From: Halomonas halophila
GTDB taxonomy: Bacteria > Pseudomonadota > Gammaproteobacteria > Pseudomonadales > Halomonadaceae
DNA: 64,000 nt
Reading direction: 5' to 3'
Assembly (NCBI RefSeq): GCF_030406665.1
Contig: NZ_CP129121.1
Location: 3,286,001 to 3,350,000, forward strand
Shown piece after piece: positions 26,848-36,978 of the stretch (its first letter is position 1; each line of letters begins with the position of its first letter). Position numbers and translations under genes: made by a program. Under the pieces are notes generated by a model that saw only the letters and a list, made by a program, of their open reading frames with translations, had not been told where the DNA came from and ran no database searches.

Positions 26848-28005
26848 ATGACCGAGCAGCCACGCGATTCGGTCGGCCTGGTGACGCCGCAGACGGCGCA
26901 CTTCGACGACCCCCTGGAGCTGGCCTGCGGCAGAACGCTGCCGGCCTACGACCTCGTCTACGAGACCTACGGCACCCTCAACGCCGAGGGCACCAACGCC
27001 GTGCTGATCTGCCACGCCCTGTCGGGGCATCACCATGCCGCCGGCTACCACTCGGCGGACGACCGCAAGCCCGGCTGGTGGAACGCCCATATCGGCCCCG
27101 GCAAGTCGATCGACACCGACCGCTTCTTCGTGGTCTCGCTGAACAACCTGGGCGGCTGCCACGGCAGCACCGGGCCGACCAGCGAGAACCCCGAGACCGG
27201 CACCGCCTGGGGCCCCGACTTCCCGATGATGACGGTGATCGACTGGGTGCACAGCCAGGCGCGCCTGGCCGACCGGCTCGGCATCCAGCGCTTCGCCGCG
27301 GTGGTCGGCGGCAGCCTCGGCGGCATGCAGGCGCTGCAGTGGGCCCTGACCTACCCGGAGCGCGTCGCCCACGCCGCGGTGATCGCCGCCACGCCCAAGC
27401 TGTCGGCCCAGAACATCGGTTTCAACGAGGTGGCCCGCCAGGCGATCCGCTCCGACCCCGAATTCTTCGACGGCCACTACGCCGAACACGCCTCCCTGCC
27501 ACGCCGCGGGCTCAAGCTCGCCCGCATGGTGGGGCACATCACCTACCTGTCCGAAGACGCCATGGGCAGCAAGTTCGGCCGCGACCTGCGCAGCGACGAC
27601 CTCAACTTCGGCTACGACGTGGAGTTCCAGGTGGAGTCCTACCTGCGCTATCAGGGCGACACCTTCTCGACCTCGTTCGATGCCAACACCTACCTGCTGA
27701 TGACCAAGGCGCTGGACTACTTCGACCCGGCGGCAGCCCACGGCGGCGACCTGGCGGCGGCGCTGGCCCCGGCCGCCTGCCCCTTCCTGGTGGTCAGCTT
27801 CACCAGCGACTGGCGCTTCCCGCCGTCGCGCTCGAAGGAACTGGCCAACGCCCTGATACGCGCCGGCAAGGCGGTCAGCTACGCCAACATCGACTCGCCC
27901 CACGGCCACGACGCCTTCCTGCTGCCCGAGCCCCGCTACCTGGCGGTGTTCGCCGCCTTCATGCAACGCGTGGCCCGCGACCAGGGACTGGAGGAACGCT
28001 CATGA
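26848..28005 (+). CDS. metX: Homoserine O-acyltransferase (probably succinyltransferase)
   Basis: Activates homoserine for methionine synthesis. It has an alpha/beta-hydrolase fold and 385 residues. The nucleophile elbow GGSLGGMQ gives Ser156, and the acid/base residues sit in TSDWRFPP and DSPHGHDAF near the C-terminus. Gammaproteobacterial MetX proteins next to metW mostly use succinyl-CoA; this is family knowledge, and the substrate is not settled from sequence. The stop overlaps the metW start (ATGA), so the two are coupled. No SAM riboswitch was recognised upstream. Confidence 0.95.
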   Translation: MTEQPRDSVGLVTPQTAHFDDPLELACGRTLPAYDLVYETYGTLNAEGTNAVLICHALSGHHHAAGYHSADDRKPGWWNAHIGPGKSIDTDRFFVVSLNNLGGCHGSTGPTSENPETGTAWGPDFPMMTVIDWVHSQARLADRLGIQRFAAVVGGSLGGMQALQWALTYPERVAHAAVIAATPKLSAQNIGFNEVARQAIRSDPEFFDGHYAEHASLPRRGLKLARMVGHITYLSEDAMGSKFGRDLRSDDLNFGYDVEFQVESYLRYQGDTFSTSFDANTYLLMTKALDYFDPAAAHGGDLAAALAPAACPFLVVSFTSDWRFPPSRSKELANALIRAGKAVSYANIDSPHGHDAFLLPEPRYLAVFAAFMQRVARDQGLEERS

Positions 28006-28598
28006 TGCGCGCCGACCTGCAACGTATCCACGACTGGGTGCCGCACGGCGCCCGGGTGCTCGACCTGGGCTGCGGCGACGGCACCCTGCTGGCGGCCCTG
28101 GCCGAGAGCAAGAACGTCACCGGCTACGGCCTGGAAATCGACCCGGACGGCATCACCGCCTGCCTGGCCCGGGGCGTCAACGTCATCGAGCAGAACCTCG
28201 ACGAGGGGCTCTCCAACTTCGAGGACGACGCCTGCGACCTGGTGGTGATGACCCAGGCCCTCCAGGCGCTGCGCCGCCCGGACCGCATGCTCGACGAGAT
28301 GCTGCGCGTGGCCGACGAGTGCATCATCACCTTCCCCAACTTCGCCTACTGGCGTCACCGCGCCTATCTGGGCCTGCGCGGCTACATGCCGGTCTCCAAG
28401 TCGCTGCCCCACGCCTGGTACGACACCCCCAACATCCACCTCTCGACCTTCAACGACTTCGAGCAGCTGTGTCGCGACAAGGGGCTGTCGATCGTCGACC
28501 GGGCGGTGGGCGTCGGCAGCCGTGGCGGCAACTGGGCCTCGCGGCGCTGGCCCAACCTGTTCGGCGAGATCGCGATCTTTCGCGTCACCCGGCGCTGA
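28002..28598 (+). CDS. metW: Methionine biosynthesis protein MetW
   Basis: A methyltransferase-fold protein (198 residues) that accompanies MetX and is needed for its activity in several proteobacteria. The SAM-type motif VLDLGCGDGTLL is at residues 18-29. The start overlaps the metX stop by 4 nt, placing both in one translational unit. The MM start offers two adjacent ATG codons. It is convergent with sfsA. Confidence 0.94.
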   Translation: MMRADLQRIHDWVPHGARVLDLGCGDGTLLAALAESKNVTGYGLEIDPDGITACLARGVNVIEQNLDEGLSNFEDDACDLVVMTQALQALRRPDRMLDEMLRVADECIITFPNFAYWRHRAYLGLRGYMPVSKSLPHAWYDTPNIHLSTFNDFEQLCRDKGLSIVDRAVGVGSRGGNWASRRWPNLFGEIAIFRVTRR

Positions 28599-28600
28599 GC

Positions 28601-28621
28601 GGACGGGGCGCCGCCCCGTCC
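28601..28621. terminator. Hairpin between convergent metW and sfsA
   Basis: GGACGGGGC pairs with GCCCCGTCC with a three-base loop. There is no strong T-tract on either side, so termination may be weak or Rho-assisted. Confidence 0.45.
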
Positions 28622-28633
28622 GGTTCGTGCCCG

Positions 28634-29377
28634 TCAGCGATAGCGGCGCTCGAGCTCGACCGGCAGCGCCTCGCCCAGGCTCACGGCCACCGGCCGCCCG
28701 TCTTCCCGCATGAAGCGGCAGGCCCGCGCCAGCACCTCCACGCCCTCGCCGGCCACCCGACGCAGCGCCTCGGCATAGGCCGGATCCAGGTGGCCGGCCG
28801 GCGCCACCGAGCGGATGCCCTCATGGGCGACGCAGAACAGCAGCACCGCACGATGGCCCTCGGCGGCGAGCGCGGCCAGGGTCTCGAGGTGCTTGCGCCC
28901 ACGCTCGCTGACCGCATCGGGAAAGTAGCCGTGGCCGTCGTCCTCGCGCAGGGTCACCTGCTTGACCTCGACATAGGTGGTCGCGCCGGCATCGCCATCC
29001 AGCCGGAAATCCAGCCTCGCGCCCTCCACCCTGGCCTCACGCTTCAGCGTACCGGCCCCGGCCAGCGCCTCGACCGTGCCCGCCACCAGCGCCTCCTCGA
29101 CGATGCGGTTGGCCCGCCCGGTATGCACCGAGGCCAGGTCGACGCCGCCCTCGGGCCGAGGCAGCTCGATAAGCTCCCAGGTCCAGGCCAGCTTGCGCCG
29201 CGGATCGTCGCTTGGCGACAGCCACACCCGGCAGCCCGGCACGTTGACCGCGCGCATCGAGCCGGTGTTGGGGCAGTGGGCGACGACCTCGCGGCCGTCG
29301 GCCAGGCGCACGTCGGCCAGGAAGCGCTTGTAGCGGCGCAGCAGCACGCCCGCCACCAGCGGCGCGGCATAGTTCAT
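28634..29377 (-). CDS. sfsA: Sugar fermentation stimulation protein SfsA
   Basis: A 247-residue protein of the SfsA family, with an N-terminal OB-like domain and a C-terminal nuclease-like fold. Its role is uncertain despite the name. HCPNTGSMR is at residues 34-42, and YVEVKQVTLR near 135-144 is the family signature. The ATG overlaps the aminotransferase stop (ATGA), so it is translated as the second gene of that unit, an arrangement also seen in other gammaproteobacteria. Confidence 0.93.
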   Translation of the reverse strand: MNYAAPLVAGVLLRRYKRFLADVRLADGREVVAHCPNTGSMRAVNVPGCRVWLSPSDDPRRKLAWTWELIELPRPEGGVDLASVHTGRANRIVEEALVAGTVEALAGAGTLKREARVEGARLDFRLDGDAGATTYVEVKQVTLREDDGHGYFPDAVSERGRKHLETLAALAAEGHRAVLLFCVAHEGIRSVAPAGHLDPAYAEALRRVAGEGVEVLARACRFMREDGRPVAVSLGEALPVELERRYR

Positions 29378-30546
29378 CAGGCGCCCTCCTGGCGACTCAG
29401 GAACCGCCCCAGCCGCGTCACGGCCTCCTCCAGCCGCTCGACGCCGGTGGTGAAGGCGATGCGCACATGGTATTCGCCGCCCTCGAGGGCGAAGTCGGTG
29501 CCCGGGGTGATGGCCACGTTCTCCTCCTCGAGCAGGCGCCGGCAGAAGGCCTCGCTGTCGCGGGTGTAGCGGGACACGTCGAGCCACAGGTAGAAGGCGC
29601 CCTGGGGCGGCTGATCGGGCGCCAGCCCCAGTCGCTCCAGCCCCGCCAGCAGGGCGTCGCGGCGCTGCGCCAGCTCCCGGCGGCGCGCCTCGAGGATGTC
29701 CCGACACTCGGGCTCGAAGGCCGCCAGGGCGGCGTGCTGGGCCGGCGTCGGTGCCGACAGGAAGACGTTCTGTGCCAGCCGGGTCAGCGGCTCGACCGCC
29801 GCCTCCGGCGCCACCAGCCAGCCCAGGCGCCAGCCGGTCATGCCGAAGTACTTGGAGAAGCTGTTGACCACGAAGGCCTGCGGCGCCACCGAGGCGGCGG
29901 AGAGCGGCGCCAGGTCGTAGCACAGCCCCTGATAGATCTCGTCGACCAGCAGATGGCCGCCGCGCGCGGCGACGGTGTCGGCCACGGCGCCCAAGGCCGA
30001 GGCATCGAGCATGTGCCCGGTGGGGTTCGACGGCGTGGCCAGCATCGCCAGCCGGGTGTCGTCGCGCCAGTGGCGGGCGACAGTCGCGGCGTCGAGCTGC
30101 CAGCCGCTCGCCGGCCCCACCGGCACCGCCTCGACCTCGGCGCCGGCCAGTGCCATGAAGTGGCGATTGCAGGGATAGGTGGGATCGGCCATCAGCACCC
30201 GATCTCCGCCCTCGACCAGCAGCTGGCTGGCCAGCAGCAGCGCGCCGGAGGCGCCCGGAGTGACGATGATGCGGGACGGATCGACCTCGGCGCCGAAATG
30301 GCGCGCGTAGTGCCCGGCGATCGCCTCGCGCAGCGCCGGCAGCCCCGCCGCCGGCGTGTAGCGGGTCTGCCCCTCGGCCAGGGCCCGCTGGCCCGCGGCC
30401 TGCACCGGTTCGGGAGTGGGGAAGTCCGGCTCGCCCACCTCCAAATGGATGACGTCGTGGCCGGCGGCCTCGCGGGCCTGGGCGGCCTCCAGCAGGCGCA
30501 TCACGCGGAAGGGAGCAACGGCGTCGAGTCGCGAGCTCCAGGACAT
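29377..30546 (-). CDS. Pyridoxal phosphate-dependent aminotransferase (class I/II)
   Basis: A fold-type I aminotransferase of 389 residues. Visible features are LEVGEPDFPTPE near 35, TPSNPTG at about 171-177, VDEIYQG near 201, the PLP lysine Lys232 in SFSKYFGMTGWRLGW, and the Arg of RIAFTTG near the C-terminus. The amino-acid substrate cannot be told from sequence. The ATG at 30546 has AAGGAGA upstream; the frame continues to 30744 without family similarity. It is coupled to sfsA and divergent from dksA. Confidence 0.88.
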   Translation of the reverse strand: MSWSSRLDAVAPFRVMRLLEAAQAREAAGHDVIHLEVGEPDFPTPEPVQAAGQRALAEGQTRYTPAAGLPALREAIAGHYARHFGAEVDPSRIIVTPGASGALLLASQLLVEGGDRVLMADPTYPCNRHFMALAGAEVEAVPVGPASGWQLDAATVARHWRDDTRLAMLATPSNPTGHMLDASALGAVADTVAARGGHLLVDEIYQGLCYDLAPLSAASVAPQAFVVNSFSKYFGMTGWRLGWLVAPEAAVEPLTRLAQNVFLSAPTPAQHAALAAFEPECRDILEARRRELAQRRDALLAGLERLGLAPDQPPQGAFYLWLDVSRYTRDSEAFCRRLLEEENVAITPGTDFALEGGEYHVRIAFTTGVERLEEAVTRLGRFLSRQEGA

Positions 30547-30764
30547 GGGCTTCTCCTTGCACGGCGAGTCGTGACCGGCATCTTTTCGGCCGCTCATGGT
30601 CAAAGCTCGCATGTTACGACTTTTGTTGCGCTGGCGCAGTCCGGCGCGTCGGGGGGATTGCAAAGGCCGCGTTTTTTCGCTAAACAAGCATCCCTTTGGC
30701 GTGAGATACCTTGAGAAGTTCATCGGGTATTGATCAGCAGTCACACAAGTAACGAGGCAGTCCC

Positions 30765-31202
30765 ATGCCAGTAGCAGAAAAGAAGATGGAAGCGCCCAAG
30801 AAATTCACCCCGTACGAGCCGGCACCGGGTGAAGAGTACATGAACGAGAAGCAGCTCGAGCACTTCCGCCAGATCCTGCTGGGCTGGAAACAGGAGCTCA
30901 TGGAAGAAGTGGATCGCACGGTGCGCCATCTCCAGGAAGAGGCGAACAACTACGCCGACCCCGCGGATCGCGCTACCCAGGAGGAAGGCTTCAGCCTCGA
31001 GCTCCGCACCCGCGACCGCGAGCGCAAGCTGCTCAAGAAGATCAACGAGACCATCGAGAAGATCGACGAGGACGACTACGGCTTCTGCGAGGCCTGCGGC
31101 GTCGAGATCGGCATCCGCCGCCTCGAGGCGCGTCCCACCGCGACCCTGTGCGTCGACTGCAAGACCCTCGCCGAGCTCAAGGAGAAGCAGCTGGGCGGCT
31201 GA
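30765..31202 (+). CDS. dksA: RNA polymerase-binding transcription factor DksA
   Basis: Works with ppGpp in the secondary channel of RNA polymerase to repress rRNA and activate amino-acid promoters. It has 145 residues. The coiled coil carries Asp65 and Asp68 at its tip (ADPADRA), and the zinc finger has Cys108, Cys111, Cys129 and Cys132. It is the classic four-cysteine DksA, not the zinc-independent DksA2 form. gluQ follows, as in E. coli and Pseudomonas. The rRNA operon in this window is a likely target. Confidence 0.98.
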   Translation: MPVAEKKMEAPKKFTPYEPAPGEEYMNEKQLEHFRQILLGWKQELMEEVDRTVRHLQEEANNYADPADRATQEEGFSLELRTRDRERKLLKKINETIEKIDEDDYGFCEACGVEIGIRRLEARPTATLCVDCKTLAELKEKQLGG

Positions 31203-31226
31203 TGGCCGGCCGCCACCGCTTCCGCG

Positions 31227-31249
31227 ACGGGCGCCGCCGGCGCCCGTCC
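31227..31249 (+). terminator. GC hairpin after dksA
   Basis: GACGGGCGCC pairs with GGCGCCCGTC around a GCC loop, 24 bp past the dksA stop and without a T-tract. It may reduce read-through into gluQ or stabilise the dksA mRNA end. Confidence 0.4.
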
Positions 31250-31292
31250 GCACCGTCGCTTCAGCCCTGTCTCTTCCGCTCCGGAGCCGCCC

Positions 31293-32183
31293 ATGAGTGC
31301 CTATCGTGGCCGCTTCGCGCCGACCCCCTCGGGTCCCTTGCACTTCGGCTCACTGGTCGCCGCCCTCGCCAGCTTCCTCGACGCCCGCCACGCGCGGGGC
31401 CACTGGGGACTGCGCATCGAGGACGTCGACCCGCCACGCTGCCCGCCCGGCGCCGCTGATGCCATCCTGCGCCAGCTCGAGGCCTTCGGCCTGCACTGGG
31501 ACGGCCCGGTCGCCTGGCAGAGCGAGCGTGACGACGCCTACGCCGCCGCCCTGGCTCGCCTCGAGGCCCGGGGCCTGGCCTATCCCTGCAGCTGCTCGCG
31601 CAAGCAGTGGCGCGATCACGCGATCTACCCCGGCTGGTGTCGCGACGGCGTGTGCGAACCGCAGCAGCCTCAGGCCTGGCGGCTGCGTAGCGACCTCGGC
31701 CTGCGCCCCGTGCGCTGGCAGGATCGCCTGTTCGGCCCGCAGACCTTCGATCCGGCCGAGCTCGGCGACGTGGTGCTCAAGCGCAAGGACGGCCTCTGGG
31801 CCTACCAGCTGGCCGTGGTGGTCGACGACGCCGACCAGGGCATCAACGAGGTGGTGCGTGGCGCCGACCTGCTCGACAACACCCCCTGGCAGCGCCAGCT
31901 GCAGCACGCCCTGGGCCTGCCCGAGCCGCGCTACCTGCACCTGCCGCTGGTGATGGGCGACGACGGCCAGAAGCTCTCCAAGCAGAACCTGGCCCCGGCG
32001 CTGCCGGAGGCCGAGCCCGAGGCCCGGCCGCTGCTGCATCGGGCCCTGACGCTGCTCGACCAGGCACCGCCGGCCGCGCTGGCCGAGGCCCCGGTGGCCG
32101 AGCAGCTCGAACACGCCATCGCCCGCTGGGCACCATGGCGGCTGCGCGCCGATCCCGAGCGGCACCTGACCGCCGCCGACTGA
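31293..32183 (+). CDS. gluQ: Glutamyl-Q tRNA(Asp) synthetase
   Basis: A truncated GluRS-like enzyme that attaches glutamate to queuosine at position 34 of tRNA-Asp. The 296-residue protein is the catalytic half only and lacks the anticodon-binding domain. The HIGH-like site is TPSGPLHFGSL at about 11-21, a zinc-binding group lies in CSCSRKQW with the later WCRDGVC, and the KMSKS-like motif is KLSKQN. It is downstream of dksA, and cbrX starts 10 nt after its stop. Confidence 0.95.
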   Translation: MSAYRGRFAPTPSGPLHFGSLVAALASFLDARHARGHWGLRIEDVDPPRCPPGAADAILRQLEAFGLHWDGPVAWQSERDDAYAAALARLEARGLAYPCSCSRKQWRDHAIYPGWCRDGVCEPQQPQAWRLRSDLGLRPVRWQDRLFGPQTFDPAELGDVVLKRKDGLWAYQLAVVVDDADQGINEVVRGADLLDNTPWQRQLQHALGLPEPRYLHLPLVMGDDGQKLSKQNLAPALPEAEPEARPLLHRALTLLDQAPPAALAEAPVAEQLEHAIARWAPWRLRADPERHLTAAD

Positions 32184-32192
32184 GGAGAGCGC

Positions 32193-32387
32193 ATGTACGT
32201 CTACCGCATCGTGCTGTTCCTGGTCTTCGCCGGCTACCTGTTCTCGCCGCTGCTGATGAGCGGCTGGGGCAGCCCCGGCGCCGCCTGGTATCGGCCCTTC
32301 CTGATCTGGGGCGGACTGATCGCCCTGACCGTGTGGCTGGAGCGCAAGCGCCACCTCGACGAGCGACGCCAGGGGGACCTCGAATGA
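32193..32387 (+). CDS. cbrX: Small two-span membrane protein upstream of cbrA (CbrX-like)
   Basis: A 64-residue protein with two hydrophobic segments (about 3-23 and 35-50) and a charged C-terminal tail (ERKRHLDERRQGDLE). Its ATG has GAGGAGAG upstream, and its stop overlaps the cbrA start (ATGA). In Pseudomonas a small gene called cbrX holds the same place and is translationally coupled to cbrA; I name it by that position and size, not by alignment. Direct function unknown; setting CbrA synthesis is the likeliest role. Confidence 0.8.
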   Translation: MYVYRIVLFLVFAGYLFSPLLMSGWGSPGAAWYRPFLIWGGLIALTVWLERKRHLDERRQGDLE

Positions 32388-35315
32388 ACCTCGCCGGCCT
32401 GCTCGCCCTGGGCGTGGGCTACCTGCTGCTGCTCGCCCTGTGCGCCCTGGCGGTGGAACGGGGCGGGGCGGCGAACCGCCTCGCCCGCCATCCCGCGACC
32501 CACACCCTGGCGCTGGGCGTCTACGCCAGCGCCTGGGCCATCCACGGCACCCTCGAGCAGGCCGACCGCAGCGGCTACGGCTACCTGGCCTACTACCTGG
32601 GCGCGGCCGGTGCCTTCCTGCTGGCGCCGATGCTGCTGGTGCCGATCCAGCGCATGGCCCACACCTACCAGCTGGCCTCGCTGGCCGACCTGTTCGCCTT
32701 CCGCTTCCGCTCACGCTGGGTGGGCACGCTGGTCACCCTGGTCAGCCTGCTGGCGGTGCTGCCGCTGCTGGCGCTGCAGGTGCAGACCATGGCCAACGCC
32801 ATCCGTCTGCTGACCGGCGGCGGCTCGCGGGAGTGGCTGGCGCTGGGCTTCAGCGCCCTGATCGCGCTGTTCGCGATCCTGTTCGGCGCCCGGCATACCC
32901 ACCTCAATGCCCGCCAGGACGGCCTGCTGGCGGCGATCGCCCTGGAGTCGGTGGTCAAGCTAGGCGCCATGCTGGCGCTGGGCGCCGTGGCGCTGTTCGG
33001 GATCTTCGACGGCCCCGGCGACCTCCAGGCCTGGCTCGACGGTCCGGGCCACCTCGCCCAGGCCGAGACGCAGTCGCTGCCCCCGGCCCAGTGGCGCACC
33101 CTGCTGATGCTGTTCTTCGCCGCGGCCTTCCTGATGCCGCACATGTTTCACATCACCTTCGCCGAGCCGCTGGAGCGCCGCACCCTGCTGCGCGCCGGCT
33201 GGGTGGTGCCGCTGTTCCTGCTGCTGATGGCCCTGCCGGTGCCGCTGATCCTGTGGGGAACCCAGCGTCTCGGGGTCGACCCCGCGACCACCGGCAGCGC
33301 CTACCTGGCCTTCGCCCTGTCGTCCTCGTGGTGGGTCGGCGCCCTGGCCTTCCTCGCCGGCCTGGCCGCGGCCAGCGGCACCATGATCATCATCTCCCTG
33401 GCGCTGTCGGGGATGATCCTCAACCACCTGGTGCTGGTGGCCCACCCGCCCATCGCCCAGCCCGACCTCTACCGCTGGCTGCGCTGGCTGCGGCGCGCCC
33501 TGATCGGCGCGGTGATCGTTGGCGGCTGGCTGTTCTATCGCACCGTGGGCGTGCACCACGACCTGTCGACCCTGGCGATCGCCTCGTTCGTCGGCATGGC
33601 CCAGTGCCTGCCGGGCATGCTGGCGCTGCTCTACTGGCCCGGCGCCAACCGCAAGGGCATGGTCACCGGCCTCGCGGTGGGCGTGGCCATCTGGCTGGCC
33701 GGCCTCTGGCCGTCGCTGCTCGGCGGCGCGCCCTGGCTCCCTCCGATCCCCCCGGGACTGGAGACGCTGGCCGACGAGCCCGACTGGTATCTCGTCACGC
33801 TGGTCTCGCTGGCCGCCAACGTGCTCGCCTTCATCCTCGTCTCGCTGGCCACCCGCACCTCGGCCGGCGAGCGGGCCGCCGCCGAGGCCTGCTCGGTGGA
33901 CGCCGTGGTGCGCCCCATGCGTCTGCCGCTGGTGGCCGCCAACGGCCTGGAGATCAAGCGCCACCTGTCCCGGGCGCTGGGTCAGGAGGTCGCCGAGCGC
34001 GAGGTGGAGCGCGCCCTGGCGGCGCTGCAGATGTCGCCTCTCGATGGCCGCCCCTATGCCCTGCGCCGGCTGCGCGACCGCATCCAGGCCAACCTCTCCG
34101 GGCTGATGGGCCCCTCGGTGGCCCAGGACATCGTCGACCGCTTCCTGCCCTATCGCCAGGACGGTCCCGGCGCCACCGAGGACATCCACTTCGTCGAGAA
34201 CCGGCTGGAGGACTATCGTCCGCGGCTCAACGGCCTGGCCCGTGAGATCGACGGCCTGCGCCGCTATCATCGCCGCACCCTGACGCGGCTGCCGGTGGGG
34301 CTGTGCGCCTTCGGCGAGGACGGCGAGCTGCTGATGTGGAACGACGCCCTCGCCGAGCTCTCCGGCATCCCCGGCGAGTCGGTGATCGGCGCCCACCGCG
34401 ATACCCTGCCGCCACCCTGGGACGAGCTGCTGGGCCGCATCCTCGCCGAACCGGCCAGCCAGCTCTACAAGCAGCCGGTGACGCTGGCGAACGGCCAGCG
34501 CTTCCTGAGCCTGCACCGGGCCGAACATCAGGACGAGCGCGACGCCCACGGCGGCAACGTCATCCTGGTGGAGGACCACAGCGAGATGAAATGGCTGGAG
34601 GACGAGCTGGTGCACGCCGCTCGCCTGGCCTCCATCGGCCAGCTGGCGGCCGGCGTGGCCCACGAGATCGGCAATCCCATCACCGGCATCTCCTCGCTGG
34701 CCCAGAATCTGCGCTACGACACCGATGACCCCGAGCTCCGGGAGACTGCCGACCAGATCCAGCAGCTCACCGACCGGGTCTCGCGCATCGTCGGCTCGCT
34801 GGTGGGCTTCGCCCACGGCGGGCGCCACGTCACCGGCGCCGCCTTCGCGCCGGTGTCGATGGCCGAGGTCACCGACGAGGCCCTGAACTTGATCCACCTC
34901 GCCCGCTCGGGGGAGGATATCCGCTTCGAGAACCGCTGCCCGCCGAACCCACGGGTGTCCGGCGACGCCCAGCGCCTACAGCAGGTGATGATCAACCTGC
35001 TCGGCAACGCCCGCGACGCCAGCGTGCCCGGCGGGCGAGTGGTCGCCGCCGGCGAGGCGGATGGCAAACGGCTTCGGGTCACGGTCACCGACGAGGGCCA
35101 CGGCATCGACGCCCGGGTCCGCGATCATCTCTTCGAGCCCTTCACCACCACCAAGCCCGCCGGCGAGGGCACGGGACTCGGCCTGCCGCTGGTCTACAGC
35201 ATCGTCGCCGAGCACGGCGGCCAGATCGACATCGAGTCCCCGCCCGCCGGGCAGGCCCATGGCACCCGTATCCTGCTGTGGCTGCCCCTCCACCGAGAGG
35301 ATGCTGAGAGTACCG

Positions 35316-35338
<23 letters not shown>
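32384..35338 (+). CDS. cbrA: Sensor histidine kinase CbrA with SSS-type transporter domain
   Basis: Sensor of the CbrA/CbrB system, which controls use of carbon and nitrogen sources. It has 984 residues (about 983 in P. aeruginosa). An N-terminal part of about 550 residues holds many membrane segments of the solute:sodium symporter type. A linker and a PAS region (VGLCAFGEDGELLMWNDAL) follow, then HisKA with AHEIGNP (His760) and a C-terminal ATPase domain (GTGLGLPLVYSI). The ATG at 32384 overlaps cbrX, and the end overlaps cbrB by 23 nt. Confidence 0.95.
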
Positions 35339-36719
<1,381 letters not shown>

Positions 36720-36764
36720 GGCGACGGGCACCGGACGCCGCCCGCCTCTACGACCAAAGCACTA

Positions 36765-36797
36765 ACGCCCGCGGCCGACCCCGCGGGCGTCGTTTTT
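36765..36797 (+). terminator. cbrAB terminator
   Basis: ACGCCCGCGG pairs with CCGCGGGCGT around CCGACC, followed by CGTTTTTG on the plus strand, 45 bp after the cbrB stop. A strong intrinsic terminator that insulates the downstream RNA gene. Confidence 0.9.
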
Positions 36798-36826
36798 GAG
36801 GCATTCGACGGCGCGCACGCACCATT

Positions 36827-36877
36827 TGTTACCTTCCCACACAGCCTTTGCCCCATAAGCGCGCACCCTGGGTAACA
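36827..36877 (+). promoter_or_regulatory. Candidate CbrB upstream activating sites (TGTTAC ... GTAACA)
   Basis: TGTTAC (36827-36832) and its inverse GTAACA (36872-36877) lie 75-125 bp upstream of the sigma-54 promoter. Pseudomonas CbrB is reported to bind half-sites of this kind upstream of crcZ. The 39-bp gap here is wider than a single palindromic site, so they may be separate subsites. An A/T-rich stretch at 36919-36945 could take IHF. Confidence 0.55.
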
Positions 36878-36951
36878 CTTTCCCGCCTCACGCCGAGAGC
36901 ACTCGACGATGGATAACATATCTTATTGATTTAAATGAGCTTAATGGATTG

Positions 36952-36967
36952 TGGCACACCGCCTGCT
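36952..36967 (+). promoter_or_regulatory. Sigma-54 promoter of the CrcZ-like RNA
   Basis: TGGCAC-N8-TGCT has GG at 36953-36954 and GC at 36965-36966, exactly 10 bp apart, the -24/-12 arrangement. The expected start is near 36978-36979. Confidence 0.85.
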
Positions 36968-36978
36968 ACATACAGGAC

